A stretch of DNA of 64,000 nt from NCBI GenBank assembly GCA_964619935.1, contig CAZUGO010000070.1, positions 1 through 64,000 of the forward strand, written 5' to 3'. A program made the translations under genes and the position numbers. Source of the stretch: CAZUGO01 sp964619935 (GTDB lineage: Bacteria; Planctomycetota; Phycisphaerae; UBA1845; CAIVHJ01). The notes under the pieces were generated by a model. It ran no database searches. It was not told the origin of the DNA and worked only from the letters and a program-made list of their open reading frames with translations. The first letter of the stretch is position 1, and each line of letters begins with the position of its first letter. Of the stretch, positions 9,216 through 17,518 are shown in pieces.

Positions 9216-10301
9216 ATGAAAAGAGTAGATGGCGATCGACGGATTCGTGCACTTTGCACCATTTCCATCTTCCTTGTGCCGGCGCTGGGTGTGTTGCCGT
9301 CCTCCGCGCGGGCCCAATCCATGGGAGGGGTGATGCAGGCGGGGTTGTGGGTCGCGAGTAGCGGCTGGGCCGGCTTCCAGCCGTGCACCTCGGACCTCAA
9401 TGACGACGGTGTGGTTGGCCCGGCGGATCTCGCCCAGGTGCTCGGCGCCTGGGGGCCAAACCCCGGGAACCCGGCCGACCTCAATGCCGACGGAACCGTC
9501 GGACCGGCCGACCTGGCCCAGGTGCTGGGCGCCTGGGGACCCTGCTTGCCGGCCAACGATGATTGCGAGAACCGCACGCCGATCGAGGACGGCCAGACCC
9601 CGTTCAGCACCCTCGGAGCCACCACCGACGGAATCAGCCATGAGGACCAGGGCTGTCAGTACGACGGCCAGGTGTATAACGACATCTGGTACAACTACAC
9701 GGCGACCTGTACCGGGACGCTCACGGTGAGCACCTGCAACCAGGCTGACTATGACACCGACCTGGCAGTGTATGACGGCTGCGCCTGTGACCCGTTCACG
9801 CTGCTGGGCTGCAATGACGACGACCTGATCGACGACTGCGGCCAAAACCCCGATTTCCACAGCACGGTCCTGGCGCCGGTGGTCCAGGACGGCTGTTACA
9901 AGATCCGCGTGGGCGGCTACCTGGCCCCGGACGAGGGCAGCGGCGTTCTGACCGTGGCCTGCGTCGCCGGCGGGCCCTGTCCCGGGCAGGGCGGCTGTTG
10001 CGAGGCCAACGGCACCCCGGGTTGTGACGATCCCGCCTGCTGCAGCCTGGTTTGCGGGGCGGATCCGTTCTGCTGTGACGTCTCCTGGGATGAAGTGTGT
10101 GCCGAGTCGGCGATCGGGGTGTGCGCTGGATTGTGCGGCGATGGTTCCAGTGATTGCTGTGAACCGCACGCCACGCTCGGTTGTGATGATGCCGGGTGCG
10201 CGCAGGAGGTCTGCGAGGTGGCTCCGTTCTGCTGCGCAGGTCCCTGGGACGAGCTTTGCGTGCAGTTGGCGGCGGCCCTGTGCCCGGGCGCGTGCCCCTG
10301 A
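9216..10301 (+). CDS. Secreted Cys-rich protein with N-terminal dockerin-like pair
   Basis: 361 aa, start supported by AGGGAG about 8 bases upstream. The signal peptide ends near SSARA|QS. Residues about 55-110 hold two dockerin-like calcium loops (DLNDDGVVGPADLAQVLGAWG and DLNADGTVGPADLA). A domain of about 130 residues follows (NDDCENRTPIEDG...DIWYNYTATCTGTLTVSTC...YDTDLAVYDGC), of the type common in planctomycete and other surface proteins and probably beta-sandwich. The end has two Cys-rich repeats (CCE...PGCDDPACCSLVCGADPFCCDVSWDEVC and its copy), likely disulfide-bonded outside the cytoplasm. Binding function unknown. Having the dockerin-like pair at the N-terminus differs from most of its relatives in the window, where it is C-terminal. 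Confidence 0.8.
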   Translation: MKRVDGDRRIRALCTISIFLVPALGVLPSSARAQSMGGVMQAGLWVASSGWAGFQPCTSDLNDDGVVGPADLAQVLGAWGPNPGNPADLNADGTVGPADLAQVLGAWGPCLPANDDCENRTPIEDGQTPFSTLGATTDGISHEDQGCQYDGQVYNDIWYNYTATCTGTLTVSTCNQADYDTDLAVYDGCACDPFTLLGCNDDDLIDDCGQNPDFHSTVLAPVVQDGCYKIRVGGYLAPDEGSGVLTVACVAGGPCPGQGGCCEANGTPGCDDPACCSLVCGADPFCCDVSWDEVCAESAIGVCAGLCGDGSSDCCEPHATLGCDDAGCAQEVCEVAPFCCAGPWDELCVQLAAALCPGACP

Positions 10302-10354
10302 CCCCACGAGTGAATCCACCAGCGAGCCGCATGGATTGTGGGTACCAGAACCGC

Positions 10355-10360
10355 TATAGT
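10355..10360 (+). promoter_or_regulatory. Possible -10 element upstream of the lipoprotein at 10521
   Basis: TATAGT, one or two changes from TATAAT, in the 219-bp gap after the Cys-rich protein. The sequence 17 bp upstream, TGGATT at 10332-10337, is a weak -35. Confidence 0.3.
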
Positions 10361-10520
10361 GGGCGGAACAACACCGGGCTTCACGTTGAGGAGTCCACCG
10401 CCCCGGATGTCGCGGCCGGTGCCCGCCCGGTGCCCCTGTGATCGGCCTGCCTTGCACTGCTTGCTTGCACGGCGTCTTGACAATGGGCCGCAGATGTACC
10501 CGCTGACCAGGAGATTATCG

Positions 10521-11513
10521 ATGCGGCGAGTGATCACGCCGGCGCTGTGCATGATGTTGATGATGGTGGCGTGTAAGCCGCGCGGAAAGCAGGCCCCCGA
10601 GCATAAGGCTGCTCCGGCGACGACGGCGGCCGCCGATCGGCCGGCGGCGCCGGCGAAGGATCCCGCAAGCTCGGACGCAGTTGTGGAGCCGATTGCAACC
10701 CGGCCGGGCAATCCCGAAACGGTCACAACCCAACCCGCGGACTCTCAACCGGCGACGACCCAGCCGGGGCCGGCGGTCCCCGCAGACACCCAGCCCGCGG
10801 ACACCCAACCGGCTGAGGTCTACAACGACTATTACAAGAACCCCGAGGCCAGGCAGGTCCTGACCGCCGTTGTGGATGCCTACGGCGGCGAGGCCCGCCT
10901 GCGGGCCCTGACCAAGATCAAGACGGTCACCAAGATTACCTTTCGGGACATCGAGTCGTTGATCACCAGCTATGAAGTACCCGGGAAGTTCCGGATGGAC
11001 ATCAGTCGTGACGACAAGCGGCTGGTCCAGGCCCACGACGGCGACAGTTATTGGATCGGAACCGATGAAACGATGCAGGCCCCGCCGGAGATCATGGCCT
11101 TTCTGCGCCGCGAGACCATCGACGGCATCTGGCAGCAGTCGCTGCTGTCGATCGGTCTGGACAAGAATCGATTAACCCGCTACCACGGCAAGGAAGCGTT
11201 TCCCGGGGTGCCCGACAGTGAGCCCTGCTGGAAGGTAGAGACGCTCGATACCCGTGGCCGCAAGGTGGAATTGTATTACGATCCGCAGACCTACCTGCTC
11301 CGGGGCAAGGTTACCACCGACGTGATCTTCAAGGAATCCGAGGTCATCAAGTCCCACGCTGAGTTTCAGGGGATCAAGTATCCGTCATCGATTGAGCTGC
11401 TGAACAACAGCGGGGTCCCGTTCGGGACCATGGAGGTCCTCGAGGTCACCACTGACTTCGACGACGGCGTGTTCTCCAGCGACCAGCCGGGTCTGATGGA
11501 AGAGGAGCCATAG
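10521..11513 (+). CDS. Lipoprotein with Pro/Thr/Gln-rich linker and LolA-like domain
   Basis: 330 aa. The start at 10521 has AGGAG 8 bases upstream and puts a lipoprotein signal (MMLMMVAC) in place, with the modified Cys at about residue 17. A low-complexity linker follows with repeats such as TTQPADSQPATTQPG and ADTQPADTQPAE, probably spanning the envelope. The folded part (EARQVLTAVVDAYGGEARLRALTKIKT...) resembles the half-barrel of LolA/LolB or lipoprotein-sorting-like proteins: a helix followed by alternating strands that include a KFRMDIS strand and a VELYYDPQTYLL strand. This assignment is from general pattern only. It is separated by one base from the next gene, so the two are likely co-transcribed. 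Confidence 0.65.
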   Translation: MRRVITPALCMMLMMVACKPRGKQAPEHKAAPATTAAADRPAAPAKDPASSDAVVEPIATRPGNPETVTTQPADSQPATTQPGPAVPADTQPADTQPAEVYNDYYKNPEARQVLTAVVDAYGGEARLRALTKIKTVTKITFRDIESLITSYEVPGKFRMDISRDDKRLVQAHDGDSYWIGTDETMQAPPEIMAFLRRETIDGIWQQSLLSIGLDKNRLTRYHGKEAFPGVPDSEPCWKVETLDTRGRKVELYYDPQTYLLRGKVTTDVIFKESEVIKSHAEFQGIKYPSSIELLNNSGVPFGTMEVLEVTTDFDDGVFSSDQPGLMEEEP

Positions 11514-11514
11514 C

Positions 11515-12579
11515 ATGGCGCGGCGCTCGTGGGTCGCCGGTGGCATCGTGGGCCTGCTGGTGCTGGCGGCGGGGCCGGGCGCGCTCGCGGCGGGCGCTCG
11601 GTGTTCGGTGGTGGGCGATCTCAACGGCGATGGAGCGGCCGATGCCGCCGACCTGGCGATCCTGCTGGGCGCCTGGGGCACGGCAGACGCCGCCGCCGAT
11701 CTGGACGGCGATGGTTCGGTCAGCGCCGCCGACCTGGGATTGTTGCTCGGTGGCTGGGGGGGTTATGCCTGCGGCACCTTCCCCGAAGCCTGGATCAACG
11801 GCGCCGACTGCCGCAGCGAGCCCGCCATTCAAGTGCACCAGTACAACGACAACACTTTCATTCTGCGGCAGTCGCTGTGTACCAACTTCGAGGGGCCGTT
11901 CCTGTACCTGTTGTTCGGCGATGACATCGTCCTGCTCGAGGACACCGGCGCCAGCGGCGGGCTGACCGTCGGCGAGACTGTTTACGGCATCATCGAGCGG
12001 TGGCTGGTGGATCACGGCAAGAGTTCCATCGAGCTGGTGGTGGCCCACAGTCACGCCCACGGCGACCACGTCGCCGGCGACAGCCAGTTTGTCGGTCAGC
12101 CGAATACCACGGTCGTCGGGCTCGGGCAGGCCGCCGTGGCGGCGTTCTTCGGCATCGACGACTGGCCGCAGCAGATTGTTGAATACGATCTCGGCGGGCG
12201 GGTGCTCGACGTGATTGCCATTCCCGGCCACCACCCCGCGCACCTGGCCTTCTACGATCGCCAGACCCGCCTGCTGCTGACCGGTGACACGCTGTACCCG
12301 GGCCGCTTGTACATCAGCAGCTTCAGCCAGTATCTCGCCAGCATCTCGCGGCTGGTCGACTTCGTGGAGACCCACCCCATCGTTTGGATTTTGGGCACCC
12401 ACGTCGAGATGACCAACGAACCCGGGGTGCAGTTTCCATTCGGGTCGACGGTGCATCTCAACGAGCACCCGCTGCAACTGGCACCGCCCATTCTGGACGA
12501 GTTGTTCGAGGCCGTCCGCGACATGCAGGCCGCACCCTTCATCGAAGTGCACGACGAGTTCGTGGTCTTCCCGCTGTAG
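11515..12579 (+). CDS. Secreted metallo-beta-lactamase-fold hydrolase with N-terminal dockerin-like module
   Basis: 354 aa. A signal peptide (GGIVGLLVLAAGPGALA) precedes two dockerin-like loops (DLNGDGAADAADLA at 35-48 and DLDGDGSVSAADLG at 62-75). The rest is a metallo-beta-lactamase fold: the zinc motif HxHxDH is H180-A-H182-G-D184-H185, followed by H239 in PGHHPAH, D258 in LLTGDT and H296 in LGTHVEM, so all metal ligands seem present. The substrate cannot be named; the family includes glyoxalase II-like, lactonase and other hydrolases, and the CPxNxR-like hallmarks of subclass enzymes were not seen. The gene begins one base after the stop of the lipoprotein upstream. An exported MBL enzyme carrying a dockerin-like anchor is unusual. 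Confidence 0.8.
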   Translation: MARRSWVAGGIVGLLVLAAGPGALAAGARCSVVGDLNGDGAADAADLAILLGAWGTADAAADLDGDGSVSAADLGLLLGGWGGYACGTFPEAWINGADCRSEPAIQVHQYNDNTFILRQSLCTNFEGPFLYLLFGDDIVLLEDTGASGGLTVGETVYGIIERWLVDHGKSSIELVVAHSHAHGDHVAGDSQFVGQPNTTVVGLGQAAVAAFFGIDDWPQQIVEYDLGGRVLDVIAIPGHHPAHLAFYDRQTRLLLTGDTLYPGRLYISSFSQYLASISRLVDFVETHPIVWILGTHVEMTNEPGVQFPFGSTVHLNEHPLQLAPPILDELFEAVRDMQAAPFIEVHDEFVVFPL

Positions 12580-12591
12580 TGGGATCAGGGC

Positions 12592-13269
12592 ATGGCGGGG
12601 TCGCAACGCACGTTCGGGCTGGCCCGGCTGAATCGCCGGGTGGTGGTCTGCCGCAAATGTCCTCGGCTGATCGCCCACTGCCGGACCGTGGCCCGCACCC
12701 GGAGCAGTCGTTTTCGTGAAGCCGAGTACTGGGGCCGACCGGTCCCGTCGTTCGGTGATCCGCAGGGTCGAATCGCGATCATCGGCCTGGCGCCTGGGGC
12801 CCACGGTTCGAATCGGACCGGGCGGATGTTCACCGGAGATGCGTCCGGCGACTTCCTGTTTGCGGCGCTGCACCGCGCCGGACTGGCCTCCCGCCCCGAC
12901 GCTTCGAATCGCGACGATGGGATGGTTCTGCGGGACTGCTACATTACCGCCGCGGTGCGCTGCTGCCCGCCGGGCAATCGGCCGACCGCCGAAGAACGGC
13001 GAAACTGCCGCGGATACCTGGTCGCCGAACTGGAGTTGCTGGAACCCGCGGCGGTGTTGCTGTGCCTCGGGCAGATTGCCTTCGAGGAAACCATCCGGGC
13101 ATTGGGCCGGCCGCGGCAACCCTTCAAACACGGAGTCTGCTACGACGGCGGACCGCGACCAATCCTGTGTTCCTACCATGTCAGCCGCCAGAACACCCAG
13201 ACTGGCCGGCTCACCACGACCATGTTCGACGAGGTCCTGATTGCCGCTAAGCGCTTGGCCGGTCTGTAG
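12592..13269 (+). CDS. Family-5 uracil-DNA glycosylase (UdgB type)
   Basis: 225 aa, the usual length. Removes uracil (and related deaminated bases) from DNA as the first step of base excision repair. Motif A is GLAPGAHGSNRTGRMFTGD (65-83), lacking the Asp/Asn catalytic residue of family 1, as is typical of family 5; the active-site loop SYHVSRQNTQTGRL lies at 194-207. Cysteines C20 and C23 (CRKC), C124 or C125, and C139 are placed to hold the 4Fe-4S cluster of family 4/5 enzymes. The block PPGNRPTAEE (126-135) is also characteristic. It begins 12 bp after the MBL gene stop, on the same strand, with only a weak ribosome site. The identity is firm; whether it is also active on hypoxanthine cannot be read from sequence. 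Confidence 0.93.
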   Translation: MAGSQRTFGLARLNRRVVVCRKCPRLIAHCRTVARTRSSRFREAEYWGRPVPSFGDPQGRIAIIGLAPGAHGSNRTGRMFTGDASGDFLFAALHRAGLASRPDASNRDDGMVLRDCYITAAVRCCPPGNRPTAEERRNCRGYLVAELELLEPAAVLLCLGQIAFEETIRALGRPRQPFKHGVCYDGGPRPILCSYHVSRQNTQTGRLTTTMFDEVLIAAKRLAGL

Positions 13270-13355
13270 ATCGGGAGTGTGTGGGCTTGACCGCAACCGG
13301 CACAGGCGGTACCTTCCAAAGGAGCGAACACACCTTCAGGCGAGGTCCCACGACG

Positions 13356-14348
13356 GTGAACAAGCGCGTTTTCCTGTTGTCCATCGGATGTTTGATCCTG
13401 CAGCCGGCCTGCGATTCTGGGGAGCCGCGCTACGCGACCGACGTGGCCATCGCCGGCGCCGACAATTCACTGCCGCCCACCGACCTGCAATTGAGCTACG
13501 ACGACCGCCTGGACCTTGGCACCGTCAATGACCCGGATTTCAGCCATCTCAAGCCCGCCCCGGCGGTCACACCTGAGCCGCCGGCGGAAGCCGGCGCTGC
13601 CGGCGGTCTGCACCCCGCAGTGGCGGAACTGGTCGAGCGGTACAACACAGCGATGGCCGCCAAAGACTACCAGCAGGTCGCGGGGTTGTATCCCGGAGTC
13701 TACCGCCCGATGGTCATCCAGAACTTCGTGTTGTTGGATAAGTTGATGGCGATTGTGGAGACGATTGGTGACCAATCGCCGATGGCCGCCATGATGAAGC
13801 CCATGCTCGAGGGCGGCACCCGGATCGTCTTGGCGTCGACCGGCATCCGCGACGACGACACCGTGGTGGGCAGAATCACCTTCGGTACGCCGATGATCCC
13901 GCCGCAAGCCTGGTTGTTCGAACGCCAGGAGGGCACCTGGTTCATCATCGGGCAGGAAGGCATGACTCCCCAGAAGATCGAGCCGTTCATGAACCTGCTG
14001 CAATCGGCCAATGCCGATATGGACGCCATTCTGGAAGGCCTGGAGCGCGACAGTTTGGACGGGCAGCAGGCGGCTGCTCAGTTTCAACAGGCCGCCATGA
14101 AGATGGGGACTCAGGCGACGCAGATCCTGCAGAGTAACCCGCCGGCGACAGCGCCCGCCGATTCGGAGCCGGACGCTGATCCGGAGGCCGAGCTGGACGC
14201 TGATCCGGATGGCGAGCCCGACGCTGATCCGGAGGCCGAGCCGGACGCGGCGCCAAAAGCAGATCCCGACGCCGACCCGGATGCGGATCCGGACCCGTCG
14301 CCGAAAGCAGATCCGGATGTGGACCCGGACGATCCGGACGCGGAGTAG
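13356..14348 (+). CDS. Lipoprotein with acidic Asp-Pro repeat tail
   Basis: 330 aa from a GTG at 13356, chosen because the basic n-region (NKRVF) and lipobox (LQPAC, Cys at about residue 19) follow directly; ATG at 13281 would bury the signal. Residues about 85-240 form a domain beginning LHPAVAELVERYNTAMAAKDYQQVAGLY, which in shape (helix, then strands ending WLFERQEGTWFIIGQEG) suggests an NTF2-like or SnoaL-like fold. The C-terminal 60 residues are an acidic repeat built from 8-residue units such as PDADPEAE, encoded by 24-bp DNA repeats. Function unknown; acidic tails of this kind may bind calcium or act as spacers. Confidence 0.7.
   Translation: MNKRVFLLSIGCLILQPACDSGEPRYATDVAIAGADNSLPPTDLQLSYDDRLDLGTVNDPDFSHLKPAPAVTPEPPAEAGAAGGLHPAVAELVERYNTAMAAKDYQQVAGLYPGVYRPMVIQNFVLLDKLMAIVETIGDQSPMAAMMKPMLEGGTRIVLASTGIRDDDTVVGRITFGTPMIPPQAWLFERQEGTWFIIGQEGMTPQKIEPFMNLLQSANADMDAILEGLERDSLDGQQAAAQFQQAAMKMGTQATQILQSNPPATAPADSEPDADPEAELDADPDGEPDADPEAEPDAAPKADPDADPDADPDPSPKADPDVDPDDPDAE
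14169..14344 (+). repeat. 24-bp tandem repeats encoding PDADPEAE-type units
   Basis: About seven consecutive 24-bp units start at 14169. The first three are nearly identical and the later four diverge, encoding PDADPEAE, LDADPDGE, PDADPEAE, PDAAPKAD, PDADPDAD, PDPSPKAD and PDVDPDDP. The repeat lies wholly inside the lipoprotein gene and keeps frame, so copy-number change would only alter tail length. Confidence 0.85.
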
Positions 14349-14372
14349 ACCGCCGTCCTTTCCAACGGACCT

Positions 14373-15011
14373 ATGAAAGCACCCGGCGCCGCGCCTTTGA
14401 CTGCGAATTCGATGGCCGAGGCTCGGCTGTACCTGGGAGTGCTATCGTGCTCGGCATGCCGCGGCGGGCCGTTGCACCCCGTGGCTGAGGTCGTCGAAGC
14501 GCAGCACATTGACAGCATCGTGCGGGTGGACTGTCGCTGTGCGAGTTGCGGTCATCCCCGGTCGCTGCGTTTCCGCATCGACTCCGAGTGGCTGGCCGAG
14601 CGGCAGCCGCCAGTACTCAATCCGGGTGCGGCGCCGTCGGTTCTGGTGGATGTCGGCCAGTGGCTGACCATCTACCACACCCTGCTCGATGAGGCCGCCC
14701 GTGACCCCGATCGGCAGGCGGCGCGGCTGCGCTTCCATCAGGCGGGCCTGTGCTTGGACGAGGCCTTGAAGTTCTTCGAGTCGGACAACGACCTGCCGCC
14801 CGCCGGCGCCTTTTTTGCCGCCCAGACCCGGGAACGTGCCCTGGGCCAGCCGCAGCTTTTCACACGCCAGCGGCTGTTGGCCCTGCGGGCCCGGCTGCCA
14901 AATCTCGCGTCTTCACCGGGTACCCCGCCTTCCCCGGCCGCTCCCCGGAAATGGTGGGAGTTCTGGAAGCCACGGGCCGCGAAGCGTTCCGATCCACCGC
15001 CAAGGCCGTGA
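14373..15011 (+). CDS. Hypothetical protein with N-terminal zinc-ribbon-like cysteines
   Basis: 212 aa, 24 bp after the preceding gene. Two Cys pairs, CSAC at about 26-29 and CRCASC at about 54-59, are spaced like a treble-clef or zinc-ribbon domain, with strands between. The middle is helical (VGQWLTIYHTLLDEAARDPDRQAARLRFHQAGLCLDEALKFFE), and the end is Pro-rich with a Trp/Arg tail (RKWWEFWKPRAAKR). No family recognised. The zinc ribbon and the helical part suggest a DNA-, RNA- or protein-binding adaptor, but this is inference. The start could also be the ATG at 14412. Confidence 0.6.
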   Translation: MKAPGAAPLTANSMAEARLYLGVLSCSACRGGPLHPVAEVVEAQHIDSIVRVDCRCASCGHPRSLRFRIDSEWLAERQPPVLNPGAAPSVLVDVGQWLTIYHTLLDEAARDPDRQAARLRFHQAGLCLDEALKFFESDNDLPPAGAFFAAQTRERALGQPQLFTRQRLLALRARLPNLASSPGTPPSPAAPRKWWEFWKPRAAKRSDPPPRP

Positions 15012-15018
15012 CGGAGGT

Positions 15019-15048
15019 TTGACGGCCAATTTGGACATGCGCTAGAAT
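15019..15048 (+). promoter_or_regulatory. Promoter of lpxD-lpxI
   Basis: TTGACG at 15019-15024 and TAGAAT at 15043-15048, spaced 18 bp, one change each from the sigma-70 consensus. It starts 7 bp after the stop of the preceding gene and about 30 bp before the lpxD ATG. This is the best promoter match in the window. Confidence 0.65.
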
Positions 15049-15081
15049 CAGGCGTTCTTCTGCTTTCTAAGGTGACCACCG

Positions 15082-16143
15082 ATGCCCTACACGCTTCAAC
15101 AAGTGGCTGACCACCTGGCCGGGCGCGGCATGCCGGCCGCGATCGATGGCGACCCGCAACTGCTGATCAGCGCTGTCAGCACCCTGGACGACGCCGCCCC
15201 CAGCGAACTCAGTTTTCTGGCCAATCCCAAGTATGAGAAACAGTTGGACTCCACCCGGGCCGGAGCGGTGATCGTGTCGCACGAGGTGGTCGCCCCGCGG
15301 CCCATGACCCTGGTGCGGACCGCCCAGCCGTATTCGGCGCTGATGGAAGCCATCGTCTTGATTCACGGGCACCGCAAGCATCCGGACTGGAGCATCCACC
15401 CGGCAGCCGTCATCAGCCCGTCGGCGACCATCGGCAAGAACGCCCGCATCGGTCCGAACGTGACCATCGATGAGCAGGTCTGCATCGGCGACAACGTGGT
15501 GCTGTATCCGGGATGCTACATCGGTCGCGGCTCGCGCCTGGGGAACGACGTGACCCTGTATGCCAACACCGTGATCTACGACGACTGCGTGGTCGGCAAC
15601 CAGGTGTCCATCCACTCCGGGACGGTCATCGGTGAAGACGGTCTGGGCTACGCCCCGGTCGGTGAGCGTTGGAACAAGATCCCGCAGGTCGGGCGGGTGA
15701 TCATTGAGGACGGCGTTGAGATTGGTGCCAATTGCACGATCGACCGGGCCACGTTGGGAACCACGGTGATCGGCAACGGCTCGAAGTTCAGCAACCTCAT
15801 CGCCATCGGTCACGGGACCAAGATCGGCGACAACGCCATGTTCGTGGCCCAAGTCGGCGTGGCCGGATCCGTGACCGTCGGCAAACACGTCCAAATGGGC
15901 GGGCAAGCCGGCGTCATCGGGCACATCCGCATCGGTGACAACGCCTCGGTTGCTGCCAAGTCCGGCGTCGCCAGCGATGTCGAGGCCGGCGAATTCGTTC
16001 TGGGCCAACCGGCGATCCGGGCTACAGAGGCAAAGCGGATTCTGTCGATTACCCAGCGGTTGCCCGAACTCAAGCAGCGCGTCAAGGCCCTGGAGGTCGA
16101 GCTGGCGGAGCTGAGCAAGAAGGTGAATGGCCGGCTGAACTGA
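15082..16143 (+). CDS. lpxD: UDP-3-O-acylglucosamine N-acyltransferase LpxD
   Basis: 353 aa, normal length. Adds the second, N-linked acyl chain from acyl-ACP to UDP-3-O-acylglucosamine in lipid A synthesis, in the cytoplasm. The N-terminal uridine-binding domain (DAAPSELSFLANPKYEKQL) leads into a left-handed beta helix of [IV]GxxxxI hexapeptides from about residue 105. LpxD landmarks are IGEDGLGYAP (183-192), IPQVGRVIIED, IGANCTIDRATLG and the catalytic histidine in AIGHG (H244). A C-terminal helix with a coiled-coil look (LPELKQRVKALEVELAELSKKV) closes the trimer. The gene sits 18 bp before lpxI, under its own promoter. No lpxA is near. It shows that this organism makes lipid A. Confidence 0.95.
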   Translation: MPYTLQQVADHLAGRGMPAAIDGDPQLLISAVSTLDDAAPSELSFLANPKYEKQLDSTRAGAVIVSHEVVAPRPMTLVRTAQPYSALMEAIVLIHGHRKHPDWSIHPAAVISPSATIGKNARIGPNVTIDEQVCIGDNVVLYPGCYIGRGSRLGNDVTLYANTVIYDDCVVGNQVSIHSGTVIGEDGLGYAPVGERWNKIPQVGRVIIEDGVEIGANCTIDRATLGTTVIGNGSKFSNLIAIGHGTKIGDNAMFVAQVGVAGSVTVGKHVQMGGQAGVIGHIRIGDNASVAAKSGVASDVEAGEFVLGQPAIRATEAKRILSITQRLPELKQRVKALEVELAELSKKVNGRLN

Positions 16144-16161
16144 AGCACCAGGGAGCACGAC

Positions 16162-17040
16162 TTGCTACGAAGTGATGATGGCGCGGCCATCGGCGATCGT
16201 TTTGGATTGATTTGCGGCGGCGGCAAGTTTCCGCTGATGGTCGTCGAAGGGGCCAAGCGCGCCGGCAAGCACGTCGTCGTGGTCGGGCTCCGCGGGATCG
16301 CCGACCCGCAACTGGTCCAGTTTGCCGATGAGTTCTACTGGTCGAACATCGGGCAACTGGGCCGGTGCATCCGGCTGTTGCGGCGCGCCGGGTGCCGCCA
16401 GGCGATCCTGGCCGGATCGGTCCGCAAGGCCGACATGTACGGCAAGACCGGGTTCATGAGGATCCTGCATTATCTGCCGGACTGGACGGCGCTGAAGGTC
16501 TGGTTTGTGCGGGCCACCGACAAGCGGAACGATACCTTGTTGTGCGCGATTGCCGACGCGCTGGCCCAGAAGGGGATTATCGTGCAGGACTGCGTCAAGT
16601 TCACGCCGGAAGCCATGGCACCGGAAGGGGTCATGACCCAGCGGGCCCCCACACCGGCCCAGGAGAAGGACATTGAGTTTGGGTGGCGGATTGCCAAGGA
16701 GCTTGGCCGCCTGGACATCGGCCAGTCCATGGCGGTCAAGGAGCTGGAGGTCATCGCGGTGGAGGCCATCGAAGGGACCGACCGCATGATCGAGCGCGCC
16801 GGAACCCTGTGCCGGGCTGGGGGCTGGTGTCACATCAAGGTCGGCAAGCCCGGCCAGGACATGCGCTTCGACGTCCCGACCATCGGACCCGACACCATCG
16901 AGAACCTGCATCGGAATGGGGCCAAGGTGTTGTGCGTCGAAGCGCACAAGGCGTTCATGGTCGACCGCGAGGAGTTGGTTCGCCTGGCCAACAAGTATGG
17001 GATGGTTGTGGTCGGTCGGACCGATCCGACGGGCCATTGA
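16162..17040 (+). CDS. lpxI: UDP-2,3-diacylglucosamine pyrophosphatase LpxI
   Basis: 292 aa from a TTG at 16162. The TTG is preferred because AGGGAG lies 7-8 bases before it and the nearby ATGs are out of frame. Hydrolyses UDP-2,3-diacylglucosamine to lipid X and UMP, replacing the unrelated LpxH. Family features are GLICGGGKFP (residues 13-22), VVVGLRG and WSNIGQLGRCI, GCRQAILAGSVRKADM, then GTDRMIERAGTLCR and the C-terminal block DMRFDVPTIGPDTIENLH. The N-terminal Rossmann-like domain and the C-terminal DUF1009 domain are both complete. It follows lpxD by 18 bp, two steps apart in the same pathway. Confidence 0.94.
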   Translation: MLRSDDGAAIGDRFGLICGGGKFPLMVVEGAKRAGKHVVVVGLRGIADPQLVQFADEFYWSNIGQLGRCIRLLRRAGCRQAILAGSVRKADMYGKTGFMRILHYLPDWTALKVWFVRATDKRNDTLLCAIADALAQKGIIVQDCVKFTPEAMAPEGVMTQRAPTPAQEKDIEFGWRIAKELGRLDIGQSMAVKELEVIAVEAIEGTDRMIERAGTLCRAGGWCHIKVGKPGQDMRFDVPTIGPDTIENLHRNGAKVLCVEAHKAFMVDREELVRLANKYGMVVVGRTDPTGH

Positions 17041-17112
17041 GCTGGGGCGGCAACGGCGATCGTCCAGCGCGTCGCAGCCCGCCGACACTCCCAAAGACCA
17101 GGCCGGCTGCCA

Positions 17113-17286
17113 TCAGGTCGGTTGGATCCCGATGATCTCGATGTTGGGGTAGGTCGCGTAGCGCCGGGCGGCTTCGCGCGCCTCTTCGAGGCTGTCGGCG
17201 TACAAAACGTAGCGCTGCACCGGCCCGGGCTTCTTCTCGCCGGGCTTGGTGTAGCGGAAGGAGACGGTATAGCGCTTGTGCTGCAT
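17113..17286 (-). CDS. Small conserved-looking protein, 57 aa
   Basis: An open frame with good codon use on the minus strand, convergent with lpxI. It translates as MQHKRYTVSFRYTKPGEKKP, continuing with PVQRYVLYADSLEEAREAARRYATYPNIEIIGIQPT. The layout is a strand (RYTVSFRY), a strand (QRYVLYA), an Ala/Glu helix (SLEEAREAARRY) and a last strand (IEIIGI), typical of a compact alpha/beta mini-domain, such as a ferredoxin-like or DUF-type fold. No strong Shine-Dalgarno is visible and function is unknown. The pattern of alternating hydrophobics and the acidic helix make a random frame unlikely. Confidence 0.65.
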   Translation of the reverse strand: MQHKRYTVSFRYTKPGEKKPGPVQRYVLYADSLEEAREAARRYATYPNIEIIGIQPT

Positions 17287-17518
17287 GGCCAAGAAAATAG
17301 CAATTGCACCCCCCTGGTTTCAAGTCCCGCCCCGCTGGGGCACATAACCTGTTGAAGCCCATTGCTTTTCTGGGAGGCGCGACCCGCTGAGCGCCGTTTC
17401 GGTGGCGGCAGAAATACTGTCGCCGTCGCCCACGATTGTCCGATTCAATCAAACGTCGGGGGCGTTGGCCCCGGTTTGCCGTTCACCCCGCTATTCGTTT
17501 TTCGCGAGGACCCCAGCC

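Noticed and set aside
12801..12815. tRNA T-loop-like GGTTCGAATC
   Set aside because: It lies inside the uracil-DNA glycosylase gene and no cloverleaf surrounds it.
15067..16158. Open frame antisense to lpxD
   Set aside because: lpxD has full family motifs; the shadow arises from high third-position GC.
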